From NCBI GenBank assembly GCA_942491575.1, contig CALOBT010000031.1, forward strand, positions 1-64,000: a stretch of DNA of 64,000 nucleotides. The letters run 5' to 3'. The stretch comes from CAZHNW01 sp942491575 (lineage in GTDB: Bacteria > Spirochaetota > UBA4802 > UBA5550). Of this stretch, positions 41,380 to 50,432 are shown in pieces. The notes beneath the pieces were generated by a model. It did no database searches and was not told where the DNA came from. It worked only from the letters and a program-made list of their open reading frames with translations. The first letter of the stretch is position 1; the number at the start of each line of letters is the position of its first letter. Position numbers and translations under genes: made by a program.

Positions 41380-42789
41380 ATGATAATTATGAGAGATGTC
41401 TATGTAGTTGCGGCACATACTATCCGTTATGGTAAATACCTTGATAAAACAATTCCTCAATTATGCAAAATGACCGTGAATCCCTGTCTCAATGAGGCGG
41501 GACTTGAGGCCCGTGATCTTCAGGCCCTCTGGTTTGCCAACTCCGCGTGGGGAGAATATCACCGTCAGACATGCATCAGGTCACAGGTTGCCCTGCGGCC
41601 CATGGGGATCGACACCATCCCCATGACCAATGTGGAGAATGCCTGCGCCGGGGGATCCACCGCCTTTCATCATGCCTGGATGGCCGTGGCCAGCGGTCTC
41701 TATGACGTCACCATGGCCCTTGGGGCGGAAAAGATTTATGATAAAAACCAGTCCCTGGTCTTCTCCGGTTTCCTCACCGGGATGGATACGGGAAACCTGG
41801 TGAATACCATGCGTACCTTTACGGAGTACAGCCTCACGGAGGATGACCTGAAGGAAATGGAGGAGCACCGGGTGCATTTCCCTGTAGTAAAAAAGAATTC
41901 CAAAAAGAAGCGAAATACTCTCAGGAGCCGGTACCGGGATTTCAGGGACAACCTGGTGGTGGCCATCAGGATAGGGGAGTCCATGGGTTACGACGTGTTA
42001 AAGGAACTGCGCAAAATGAACAGCGGCGATCATTCTCCATTTATGGATGTATACGGCCATGAGGCGCGCAAACATATGAAGAAATTTGGCAGCACCATCG
42101 ACCAGTTTGCCGCCATCGCCTCGAAGAACCATTTTCATTCAACCCTGAATCCCAATGCCCAGTACCAGTTTGATGTCTCTGTAGAGGAAGTTCTACGGGA
42201 CCGCTGCGTTACCTGGCCCCTGACGCGTTCCATGTGTGCCCCCGTGGGGGACGGCGCCTCTTCGGCCATTCTCTGTGATGAAAAAACCGTAAAGCGTCTT
42301 GGCCTGCAGAACCAGGCGGTGCGCATCATGGCTTCGGTGATAGGTTCCGGCAGGGACCGTCTTGAGGATGAAATGAATATCGGCCAGCGCCTTGCGGCGA
42401 AGGCCTATGAGATTTCCGGTACGGGCCCCGATGAGATGCATTGTGCAGAGGTCCATGACGCCACGGCCTACGGGGAACTGCACCAGACGGAGAACCTGGG
42501 CTTCTGCCCCCGGGGCGAGGGGGGTCTGTTAGCCGTAAGCGGCGCGACGCGTCTGGGAGGAAAAATCCCGGTTAATACCAGCGGGGGCCTCGAGTCGAGG
42601 GGACACCCCATCGGTGCCTCGGGACTGGGACAGATTCACGAGATTGTGACCCAGCTTCGCGGAGCCGCGGGTAAGCGCCAGGTGGAGGGCGCCCGTATCG
42701 GTATCGCGGAAAACGGGGGCGGAGCCCTCGGCGTGGAGGAGGCGGCCATGTGTGTCCATATTTTTGAGGCCCCGGGGAAAAATAAATAA
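41380..42789 (+). CDS. Thiolase-family enzyme (SCP-x/lipid-transfer type)
   Basis: A 469-residue thiolase-like protein: RDVYVVAAHTIRYGKY at the start, the acylation Cys in NVENACAGGSTAFHHAW, GLESRGHPIGASGLGQ with the catalytic His, and NGGGALGVEEAA at the end. Members of the SCP-x branch cleave side-chain 3-oxoacyl-CoAs of sterols or branched compounds, or act without cleavage. An in-frame ATG at 41389 (MRDVYVV) is as likely a start. It is divergent from the dehydratase operon, with 240 bases between them, and is followed by an acyl-CoA synthetase gene. Together they suggest breakdown of a hydrophobic acid through CoA esters. Confidence 0.88.
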   Translation: MIIMRDVYVVAAHTIRYGKYLDKTIPQLCKMTVNPCLNEAGLEARDLQALWFANSAWGEYHRQTCIRSQVALRPMGIDTIPMTNVENACAGGSTAFHHAWMAVASGLYDVTMALGAEKIYDKNQSLVFSGFLTGMDTGNLVNTMRTFTEYSLTEDDLKEMEEHRVHFPVVKKNSKKKRNTLRSRYRDFRDNLVVAIRIGESMGYDVLKELRKMNSGDHSPFMDVYGHEARKHMKKFGSTIDQFAAIASKNHFHSTLNPNAQYQFDVSVEEVLRDRCVTWPLTRSMCAPVGDGASSAILCDEKTVKRLGLQNQAVRIMASVIGSGRDRLEDEMNIGQRLAAKAYEISGTGPDEMHCAEVHDATAYGELHQTENLGFCPRGEGGLLAVSGATRLGGKIPVNTSGGLESRGHPIGASGLGQIHEIVTQLRGAAGKRQVEGARIGIAENGGGALGVEEAAMCVHIFEAPGKNK

Positions 42790-42937
42790 AAGGAGCAAGC
42801 AGCAAGGAACAAGGGGAAAGTTAATATTCTAGTTATAGCTAGAAAGCTCCTGAGTAAAACAAAGACACTTTATACTTGTACCTTTGCCAAAACCTGTTTA
42901 AGAAACCCAAAAAGTATTATGCGAGGGATAGTAAATT

Positions 42938-44665
42938 ATGAAAAATAACCTGAAAGTAACCATCGGCAAACTTAGAATGATAAAGAACATTATTCGTTCT
43001 CTCTTTATTTTTATTATAAAGGAAGTAAAGCGGGGAACCCTGAAAGAAAATCTTGGGGGACTCTTATCCATGGATATCCGCCGTGAGATGTCGTGGGGAG
43101 AACTGATGGAGGAACAGGCAAAGAAGTTTTCCGATAAAACCTTTCTCATATTCGAGGGCAAAAAAATCAGCTATCTGGAGATGAACGGGAATGCGAGCCG
43201 CATGGCTAACTATTTTTTAAGTCTTGGGGGAAGTAAGGGCAAAGGCGTCGTTCTCTTTATGGAAAATTCGCCGGAATTCCTAAATGTTTTTATCGGCCTT
43301 CAAAAGATCGGCATGTACTCGGTGCCGGTAAACACATCCCTGGTGGGGGACAGCCTTCTTTATATTCTCAATCACTGTGACGCGGAGTACCTGGTGATCG
43401 ATGATACCCTTCTTTCCGTGGTAAAAAAGATTGAAGGAAATCTCGAGAACATTAAAAAAATAATTGTGAACGTAACGGGTGAAGAGAGTGAGGGGAGGAA
43501 GAAGAAGCAGTACGAAATTCTCGGCGATGCCAGTATGCTGCCGCAGGAACTTCCCGAAGATCCGGCAGGCGCCTACCGGCGGGAAGACATCTGCTTTATT
43601 ACATATACTTCGGGGACCACGGGTCTCCCCAAGGGGGTGGTGTACCGTTATCAGAATACCAACGTGAAACTTCTTTCCCTGGTGGCCCATCTACTCTATC
43701 GAAAGAGTGACGTTCTATATACTGCCCTGAAGCTTTTCCATGGGAATGCCCTTTTCGTAACGGTTACCTGCGGTCTCTGTGTAGGGAGTACTGTGATTTT
43801 AAGAAAGAAGTTTTCCGCAAGCCGTTTCTGGGATGATATACGTGAGAACAATGTCACCTCTTTTAACACCATCGGTGCCATGATTCCCATCCTGATGAAG
43901 CAGCCGGAGAACGATGCGGACAATAAAAACAGGGTCCGTTTCGTTCTCTCCGCTGCATGTCCCGCGGATCTCTGGCCGCAATTCGAAAAACGTTTCGGTA
44001 TGAGAATATTTGAGGCCTACGGCGCCGTGGACGGGGGAGGAAAGACAATCCTGAATCTCGGTACCGCCCCCGTAGGCTCCATCGGAAAGCCCACCATGAA
44101 GGCGAAGTTCCGCCTGGTGGATGAGAAGATGAATGATGTCCCCCAGGGAGAAGGGGGAGAGCTTGTTTTTGCCGCATCTAAATCCGAAAACAGCAAGGGG
44201 GCCGTGGAATACTATAAGAATGAATCGGCCACCAGCGAAAAATCCGGGGGAGACTGGATCTTTACCGGTGATATTATGAGGCAGGACAGCAAAGGCTACC
44301 TCTACTTTGTGGGGCGCAACACCGAATCGATGCGTATAAAGGGTGAGAATGTCTCCGCCTTCGAGGTGGAGCAGGCTATCCAGAAGCACCCCGCGGTCCT
44401 TGAGGTGGCGGTTTACGCGGTTCCCTCGGAGCTGGCGGAGGATGAGGTGATGGCAAGTGTCAGCCTCGTGGATGGGAAGACCATAAAGGAGATAGAACTC
44501 ATAGATTTTATCCGGGAGAACCTCCCGAAGTTTGCCATGCCGCGTTATATAAAGTTTGTGGATGATTTTTCCAAAACAGAGACCTTCAGGATAAAGAAAA
44601 AGGAAGTGGAGGACCTGGGAATTATCCCCGGCACCTTTGATGCCGTGGAAAACGCCTATGTCTGA
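42938..44665 (+). CDS. Acyl-CoA synthetase (AMP-forming, FATP/very-long-chain type)
   Basis: The AMP-binding motif FITYTSGTTGLPKGVVYRY, then IFEAYGAVDGGGKT, the adenylate motif FTGDIMRQDSKGYLYFVGR and AMPRYIKFVDDFSKTETFRIKKKE with the catalytic Lys near the C-terminus are all present. An N-terminal hydrophobic segment (RMIKNIIRSLFIFIIKEV) and overall pattern resemble FATP-type synthetases, which couple uptake and activation of long-chain or bile/sterol acids. GAGGGA precedes the ATG. It is 148 bases after the thiolase and probably in the same unit. Its last ten bases overlap the convergent AraC gene. Confidence 0.9.
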   Translation: MKNNLKVTIGKLRMIKNIIRSLFIFIIKEVKRGTLKENLGGLLSMDIRREMSWGELMEEQAKKFSDKTFLIFEGKKISYLEMNGNASRMANYFLSLGGSKGKGVVLFMENSPEFLNVFIGLQKIGMYSVPVNTSLVGDSLLYILNHCDAEYLVIDDTLLSVVKKIEGNLENIKKIIVNVTGEESEGRKKKQYEILGDASMLPQELPEDPAGAYRREDICFITYTSGTTGLPKGVVYRYQNTNVKLLSLVAHLLYRKSDVLYTALKLFHGNALFVTVTCGLCVGSTVILRKKFSASRFWDDIRENNVTSFNTIGAMIPILMKQPENDADNKNRVRFVLSAACPADLWPQFEKRFGMRIFEAYGAVDGGGKTILNLGTAPVGSIGKPTMKAKFRLVDEKMNDVPQGEGGELVFAASKSENSKGAVEYYKNESATSEKSGGDWIFTGDIMRQDSKGYLYFVGRNTESMRIKGENVSAFEVEQAIQKHPAVLEVAVYAVPSELAEDEVMASVSLVDGKTIKEIELIDFIRENLPKFAMPRYIKFVDDFSKTETFRIKKKEVEDLGIIPGTFDAVENAYV

Positions 44666-46272
44666 TCATTCTTGCGGTGCTGTTCCCGGTATTGGCTGGG
44701 TGTCAGGTCGGTCTGGTTTTTGAACTGACGGTGAAAGTGTGTAAGGTTCTCAAAGCCGACATGGTAGGCGATGTCGATTATTTTTGAATTGGTCTCCGCG
44801 AGGAGTTCTTTGACTGCTTCGATTCTTCGGTTATTTATATAGTTCGAAATATTTGTTCCCGCGGTCTTTTTAAAGATTTGTCCCATGTAGTCTTCATTTA
44901 GGCCGAAGTTTTTTGCCAGCTCTTTTCGTGAATACTTTTCCCGGTAGTTGGTATCCAGATAATCTATTACTTCGTATATTACATCCCGAGGGTCAGGCTT
45001 TGCTTTGTCTCTTTTTATGGAATTCAGCATGCGCTGTGTCCGGTTTGATTTTCTCAGCAGGGCGGTGTAGAGGGTCTCGTTCTCCTTGCGGGTACTTTCA
45101 AATTCATAGATGTAGTACATGGTGAAAAGCGTAAAAACGATGGGGACATGCATGAAAATGGTAATGGGGAGACTGTTGAAATTAAGATTCATCAGGTAGT
45201 ATGAATTTCTCATGACAGAGAGGGGTATGGGCACTGCAATAAAAATAAAATACCAGTAGCGCCGCGGGTCAGTGGTGATTGACCTGATCAGGATAAATGC
45301 CGCAGCAAGAATGAAAAGGTTTACCGTAAAGATTGCGAAGGGGCCACCGCGGTAAATAAGGATCCGGGTAGAGGGTGAAAAGAGAATAAGCAGTTCAGTG
45401 ACAAAAAAAACTCCAGTCATGAGAGTTAAAAAATATTTATTTTTATACTGAAAAAATTCCATCACCCCGAGAAGCACAAAATAATTGGCCAGGATATAGA
45501 GAAAGAAAATAGATTTAAATCTCAGGAGTCCCGGTATCGGGAAGGGAAGATCCAGGGTAAAGAGGGTGCAGGCAAGGGTGAAAATGGCAATGAGGGAGAA
45601 ATAGAAGTACTCCCTCTTTATCCTCCGGGTCATATAAAGAATGACAAGACCGATAAAAAAGAGGGTATTGAATGCTACGGAAAGGAGGTTTGCCAGGAGG
45701 GGAGTATTGGTTTTCAGCAGTTTCGGGAAAAAGGAAATATTTGCATCAGATATCTCCACCGGCGCCTCGATCCCGTTAAGGACGTGGGAGAATACCCGTA
45801 TTGCCACCACGTTTTCCCCTCCGTAATGTATAATCCCGGAAGATAGGGAATATTCCCTGGGATTCTGCCAGGAGAAGTTGTAGAGTTTTTCGTTTTTATT
45901 TTTCGGAATTTTTCCGCTTCCCCCGATGCGGTGTCCGTTGAACCACACTTCGTCAATAATTCCTACCCGGCCGAGGAAAAGGTTCAGCTGTTTTTGCCTG
46001 AAGTTTTCCGGTATGGTAATTTTTTTTCTGAGGCAGATGATGGCGGAGAGATTCTCATTCCTGTCGAGATATCCGGGCCAGGTGCCGGGGATCATGATTT
46101 CAGGGTACTGTGTATCATTAAAGTGGGGCTTCACGGCTTCCGGTTTGCCTGAGGGGATAATTTTCCAGCTGCCTGCAAGGCTGACTGCTGCAGGATTTTC
46201 AGCCTTACCGCTGGAGGGGACACACAGCAGGATTGCAAAGATCAGAGAGAATATCAGATTAGACTTTTTCAT
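44656..46272 (-). CDS. Membrane-bound AraC-type regulator with periplasmic carbohydrate-binding-like domain
   Basis: Four parts are visible: a signal peptide (residues 1-24); a periplasmic jelly-roll domain (SLAGSWKIIPSGK ... EVWFNGHRIGGSGKIP ... NVVAIRVFSHV) like the galactose-binding domain of GH2 enzymes and of 7TMR-DISM receptors; seven predicted membrane helices (about 195-395); and a C-terminal AraC helix-turn-helix (YSRKELAKNFGLNEDYMGQI, IIDIAYHVGFENLTHFHRQF). It would sense an extracytoplasmic ligand and bind DNA directly from the membrane. The targets are unknown; the flanking CoA-ester genes and the sulfoquinovose operons are candidates. No strong ribosome site precedes the ATG. Confidence 0.88.
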   Translation of the reverse strand: MKKSNLIFSLIFAILLCVPSSGKAENPAAVSLAGSWKIIPSGKPEAVKPHFNDTQYPEIMIPGTWPGYLDRNENLSAIICLRKKITIPENFRQKQLNLFLGRVGIIDEVWFNGHRIGGSGKIPKNKNEKLYNFSWQNPREYSLSSGIIHYGGENVVAIRVFSHVLNGIEAPVEISDANISFFPKLLKTNTPLLANLLSVAFNTLFFIGLVILYMTRRIKREYFYFSLIAIFTLACTLFTLDLPFPIPGLLRFKSIFFLYILANYFVLLGVMEFFQYKNKYFLTLMTGVFFVTELLILFSPSTRILIYRGGPFAIFTVNLFILAAAFILIRSITTDPRRYWYFIFIAVPIPLSVMRNSYYLMNLNFNSLPITIFMHVPIVFTLFTMYYIYEFESTRKENETLYTALLRKSNRTQRMLNSIKRDKAKPDPRDVIYEVIDYLDTNYREKYSRKELAKNFGLNEDYMGQIFKKTAGTNISNYINNRRIEAVKELLAETNSKIIDIAYHVGFENLTHFHRQFKNQTDLTPSQYREQHRKNDQT

Positions 46273-46284
46273 AGTTGAATTAAG

Positions 46285-47271
46285 TTATTTGTGGTCAGAA
46301 TAATACTTCATGAACTGGGCCCTCTCGTAGATATCCCTGTTGTCACGGTCCTTTCGTTCAAGTGATCCGCGGAGGTTATCTACGGTATGGTAATGGCTTT
46401 TTTCCATCCAATCATCCACTTCCTTCAGAACATGGCTTATGTGATCGATTCCGTTGATATAAAGTGACGATGCCATACAGGCGACGGTTGCTCCCGCAGC
46501 GAGGGCCTTAAGTACCCCGGCGGAATCGTGTATGCCAGTCGAGGCTGCCAGGTCACATTTTACGCGGCCAGCCATGAGACCGATCCACCGGAGGGGACCG
46601 GCAATTTCTTCAGGGCGGCTGTATATGTTGGATACCGTTACTGCCATTTTATCGAGGTCAATATCAGGAGAAATGAAGCGGTTGAACAATACCAATCCGT
46701 CGATACCGGATTCTGAAAGGTGGTAGATCATCTCCGCCATACCGGTGAAATAACTTCCTATTTTCAGTGTGATGGGAATTGAAATTTCTTCTTTTATTTT
46801 ATTTATTACTGTAAAATAGACCTTTTCGATATCGTTGCTGCTTTGCTTCAGGTCAGAGGGGAAAAGGAACATGTTTATCTCCAGGGCATCTGCCCCGGCC
46901 TCTTCTATTCGTTTAGAAAAGGAAGTCCATTCTCCGTTGCCGCGGCAGTTGACACTGGCAATGACGGGTATTTCCGTGCGGGCTTTAACTTCCTTTATAA
47001 GTGAAATATACTCTTCGATATTATTCTGTTTTACGTAGTAGGCAAGGTAGTCATCGGCTTCGTTTCCATAATTGACCTTAGATCCTGAATCTGCCATGCT
47101 TTTTATCTCACCGAGTATCTGTTCCTCGAAAATAGATTTCAGCACCACGGCACCGGCACCGGCTTTTTCCATTTCTACAATTGAATCGACTGAACCCGTA
47201 AGGCCGCAACTGGATACAACAAGGGGATTCTTGAGTTCAAGTCCCAGATAGGTTGTGGAAAGATCAGCCAT
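46285..47271 (-). CDS. Dihydroorotate dehydrogenase-like flavoprotein
   Basis: The start MADLSTTYLGLELKNPLVVSS is typical of the DHOD-like proteins of PF01180; GAGAVVLKSIFEEQI, VIASVNCRGNGEW, ALEINMFLFPSD and LAASTGIHDSAGVLKALAAGATV are the FMN-barrel motifs. The usual DHOD active-site Cys or Ser loop lies around VNCRG. Such proteins often stand outside pyrimidine operons and their real substrate is unknown. I start at 47271, as relatives do; the frame reaches 47331. The gene is 12 bases upstream of the membrane AraC gene and may be cotranscribed with it. Confidence 0.87.
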   Translation of the reverse strand: MADLSTTYLGLELKNPLVVSSCGLTGSVDSIVEMEKAGAGAVVLKSIFEEQILGEIKSMADSGSKVNYGNEADDYLAYYVKQNNIEEYISLIKEVKARTEIPVIASVNCRGNGEWTSFSKRIEEAGADALEINMFLFPSDLKQSSNDIEKVYFTVINKIKEEISIPITLKIGSYFTGMAEMIYHLSESGIDGLVLFNRFISPDIDLDKMAVTVSNIYSRPEEIAGPLRWIGLMAGRVKCDLAASTGIHDSAGVLKALAAGATVACMASSLYINGIDHISHVLKEVDDWMEKSHYHTVDNLRGSLERKDRDNRDIYERAQFMKYYSDHK

Positions 47272-47465
47272 GGCGATACCCCGCTTTAATATTTCTTCCT
47301 CAAATATAGAAAAGGCCTGCGGTTGTGTCAATTAAATACCTGTTGGAAAAACAATCTAAGTCGATGGAAGTTCATGAAGGGATGAATTATTGTAAAAAGG
47401 ATTGAACTCTGATAGATTATGGTCTAATAAGGGCGTACTCTGAATATCTTTGATGAGGTGCTGAA

Positions 47466-48332
47466 ATGGTGAAAAGACTGATACTCTTCATGTTTTCCGT
47501 GATTTTTGTTGCTGCAGGCTCAACGGCATCAATAGCATCAACAGCATCCTGGAAAACCCTCTATACGAAAAAGGGCATTACCGTATCGAGCCGATCCGTT
47601 GACAAATCTTCTTTTAAAGAATTTCAGGGTATCGGCATTATTGACGCCCCCCTGGAGGTTCTCATAGCAGTCCTGCAGGATGTGGATGCCATGCCGCAAT
47701 GGATGCCTGATTGTAAAAAAGTCAGGCTGATTAGTAGAAATGGGAATAAAAGCGCATTGGCCCAGGTTACTATTGATTTCCCCGCTCCAATGTCGGATCG
47801 TTATATTATGGTCCATTCGGAGGGAGCCATAGATTCGGAGCATCCTGTTGTAAATATAAGGATGAAGAATATTAAAGGATCCGGAGACGCAGTGGTTAAA
47901 AATCTGGTGAGGGTTCCCCACTACCGCGGAATATACCGCCTGGAATATCTAAGCCGGTGTCGAACCCGCCTGACCTACCGGGTACATATCCATCCCGGGG
48001 GATCCGTTCCTTCCTGGATGGTGAACCTTTCCATGAAAAAAAGTCCCTATACGATGATGATAAAATTACGGGAGATGGTGGTCAGGAAAAAATATTTATC
48101 GGTCATGAATAATTCAAAGAATATAGACAGGGATTTTCTGGCAAGAATACTGACGGCAATTTTTCGTAAAAAGGTACCTGATGAAAACCTGATAAAGGTC
48201 ATGGTGAGTGATCCGCGGGTGCTGCGAATCTGTATGAACTACAGGATGTCTGACCAGCAGATAGAGGAGGCCATTGCGAAGTATATGAAAAAGGAATACC
48301 GCAATGTAAATGGCACCTGGTATAAGAAATAG
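47466..48332 (+). CDS. Exported START-domain lipid-binding protein
   Basis: A signal peptide (MVKRLILFMFSVIFVAAGSTASIA) is followed by a START/SRPBCC domain: ITVSSRSVDKSSFKEFQGIGII, VDAMPQWMPDCKKVRLIS, FPAPMSDRYIMVHSEG and YRVHIHPGGSVPSWMVNLSM are close to bacterial START proteins, which hold a hydrophobic ligand in a deep pocket. A C-terminal extension of about 70 residues is helical. Neighbouring thiolase, FATP-like synthetase and FadL-like genes make a lipid or sterol-like ligand likely. GAGGTG stands eight bases before the ATG. It ends in a shared bidirectional terminator. Confidence 0.88.
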   Translation: MVKRLILFMFSVIFVAAGSTASIASTASWKTLYTKKGITVSSRSVDKSSFKEFQGIGIIDAPLEVLIAVLQDVDAMPQWMPDCKKVRLISRNGNKSALAQVTIDFPAPMSDRYIMVHSEGAIDSEHPVVNIRMKNIKGSGDAVVKNLVRVPHYRGIYRLEYLSRCRTRLTYRVHIHPGGSVPSWMVNLSMKKSPYTMMIKLREMVVRKKYLSVMNNSKNIDRDFLARILTAIFRKKVPDENLIKVMVSDPRVLRICMNYRMSDQQIEEAIAKYMKKEYRNVNGTWYKK

Positions 48333-48364
48333 AGGCATGGGATGTTTTTTTTGAATGCGACGCG

Positions 48365-48408
48365 TTTTTTTTGAAGGCGACCTTGGTCAAGGTCGCCTTC
48401 AAAAAAAG
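48365..48408. terminator. Bidirectional terminator between START and GH31 genes
   Basis: TTTTTTTTGAAGGCGACCTT at 48365-48384 is mirrored by AAGGTCGCCTTCAAAAAAA after a four-base centre. A T-run results on both strands, so it serves the plus-strand START gene and the minus-strand isomerase-GH31 operon that converge here. Confidence 0.88.
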
Positions 48409-48425
48409 GATCACCTTCGATTAAA

Positions 48426-50432
48426 TTAAATATTTTTTATTCCCACAAAAAGTTTTTGAAATCCCGATCCCTCCCGAAAAAATACCGGCGGCTCACCCAG
48501 GGGGGCCGCTACCCTATGCCAGCCCTTTTCGAAGGATTTCCCGCTCCAGAGATGAATCCATGTATCATCGGGGAGATAGACCTTCCATGAAGACTTTCCT
48601 TTTTTTATAACCGGTGCCACCAGGAGGTCGCGGCCGTAGAGATACTGGTACTTCAACCCGTATGCCGCGGGGTCATCCTCATAATGAAGGGCCACGTGGC
48701 GCATGAAGGGGAGTCCCTTTTTACGGTACTCCGCGGCACACTGCAGGTGATAGGGCTTCAGGGCCGTAAAGACTTCACTCATCCGGGCAAGGTGTGTCAG
48801 GGTTTCACTGTCTTCATAGAACTGGTGATTGGTGTCGGGGCGGTTCCCCTCATGACTCCGCATAATGGGGGTGAAGGCGGCATGTTCCGCCCAGCGCATG
48901 AAGAGTTCGCGGCTTCTCTTGAGCCACAGGAGTGTGGTGTAACCACCGATATCACTGTGGTAGTTGCCGATGCCGCAGTAGCCGAGGGAAATTCCCGCGG
49001 GAATTACCGTGGCGAGCCCGTCATCGAAGCTCCAGTTGACATTCTGGTCTCCAGCCCATACGGCGCTTCCGTGGCGGGAAGAGCCGGTGTATCCGGCACG
49101 CATCCAGTAAACAATATCCTTTTCTTTGCCGGCCTCCACCAGGGCTTCCCGGTTGGTCTCCGCCCAGAGTGCCGGGTACAGGTTGTGGAGGGTTTCCCCT
49201 GATTCCCCACTGTGAACCATGGCATTGGCGGGGAGGGCTTCACCGAAATCCGCCATCCATCCGTCTAGGCCTATGCCGAGGATATGTTTTTTGATTATTT
49301 CTTTATACCATTTTTTTGCTTCGGCATTGGTGAGGTCTACGAGCCCCACAGGAAATGAGGTGATGCAGATATCGGTGACACTGCCGTCGGGATTCTTCAC
49401 CAGGTAGTCCTTCTCCTTTGCCTCGGTATAGAATTCACTCTCATGGGCAATCATCGGATTGATATAACCGAAAAATTTTATGTTCTGTTGGTGAAGCTTT
49501 TTAATATATTCGGGGAGTCCTGCATAGAGTTCCTCATCGTACTTCCAGTCCCACATGAGCTGTTTGCCGAAACTGGTAATGCGGATGCCTTCCCAGTCCT
49601 GGGCCCAGAGACCCCCAACCTTTACTCCCGCCTCCAGTGCCGCCTGAAGCTTGCGGTCGATATCCTGACTTCCCCCCTGTACACCGAGCCAGACCCCGTC
49701 CCAGGTCCAGTCCGGGAGGGGTTCCTGTCTTCCTAAAAGGGAAGTGAGGCTGCCGAGAAGTTCCGCGGCATTATCTGCCGCGTCAAAAATTATTTCATCG
49801 GGTACTTCCCATATTTCAAGAAGGTGGCTTTCATTTTTGCGAAAATCAAATGCCGCGTAGGCGGTAATATCCGCATGACAAAAATAGTTCTCCGTTGAAA
49901 CGAATGTGGGCATTGGGAAATAGGTTGTGTACCATGCCCCGCCGGCACCGGAGTGAAGCTCTGCAAGGAGGGAAATGAGGTTGAAGCCGCGGCCCACTCC
50001 CTGCTCCTCCACCCAGAGGGGAACCCTGCGGCCCTTGAGGTCAAGGTAGGTAAACTGTTCACCGCATCCGTAGATGTGTTCGCTTTTACTTCCTTCAAGG
50101 GCAAGCCAGAAACGGTTAACTTCCCCCAGGCTGCAGGAAAATTTAGCGGAGAGTCGTCCTGCAGGATCGATGGTCCACTTGAGGATCAGTTTATTTTCAA
50201 ATTCAATAATGATTTCATTGTTTTTTTGACTGGTTATTGTAAAATCTTTCAGTGACTGTTTCCACTGGATTTTATCCTTTATGCGGAAACTGCTGGAGTT
50301 GTTTTTGAATGTTTTGTAACGGGCAGAACCTACTCCAATGGTGACGGCGGGATTTTTCAGGTTATGGGTAAAAATAGTCTTCCCCTTAAAAGAAATTGAA
50401 AATCCAGTATCTGTCGCTGTTAAGTTTATCAT
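48426..50432 (-). CDS. GH31 sulfoquinovosidase-like glycosidase (YihQ type)
   Basis: A 668-residue GH31 enzyme close to E. coli YihQ over its length. Nucleophile D395 in GWMADFGEALP and acid/base D462 in VWAGDQNVNWSFDDG match YihQ D405 and D472. Of the five YihQ sulfonate-pocket residues I recall (Q262, Q288, R301, W304, Y508), four are in register: Q252, Q278 (LWAQDWEG), W294 and Y498 (DIGGYTT). The fifth, Arg, is Q291 here (FGKQLMWDW). It should release sulfoquinovose from its glyceride, in the cytoplasm since there is no signal peptide. Its ATG overlaps the stop of the isomerase gene by four bases. Assignment is by motif memory, not alignment. Confidence 0.88.
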   Translation of the reverse strand: MINLTATDTGFSISFKGKTIFTHNLKNPAVTIGVGSARYKTFKNNSSSFRIKDKIQWKQSLKDFTITSQKNNEIIIEFENKLILKWTIDPAGRLSAKFSCSLGEVNRFWLALEGSKSEHIYGCGEQFTYLDLKGRRVPLWVEEQGVGRGFNLISLLAELHSGAGGAWYTTYFPMPTFVSTENYFCHADITAYAAFDFRKNESHLLEIWEVPDEIIFDAADNAAELLGSLTSLLGRQEPLPDWTWDGVWLGVQGGSQDIDRKLQAALEAGVKVGGLWAQDWEGIRITSFGKQLMWDWKYDEELYAGLPEYIKKLHQQNIKFFGYINPMIAHESEFYTEAKEKDYLVKNPDGSVTDICITSFPVGLVDLTNAEAKKWYKEIIKKHILGIGLDGWMADFGEALPANAMVHSGESGETLHNLYPALWAETNREALVEAGKEKDIVYWMRAGYTGSSRHGSAVWAGDQNVNWSFDDGLATVIPAGISLGYCGIGNYHSDIGGYTTLLWLKRSRELFMRWAEHAAFTPIMRSHEGNRPDTNHQFYEDSETLTHLARMSEVFTALKPYHLQCAAEYRKKGLPFMRHVALHYEDDPAAYGLKYQYLYGRDLLVAPVIKKGKSSWKVYLPDDTWIHLWSGKSFEKGWHRVAAPLGEPPVFFREGSGFQKLFVGIKNI

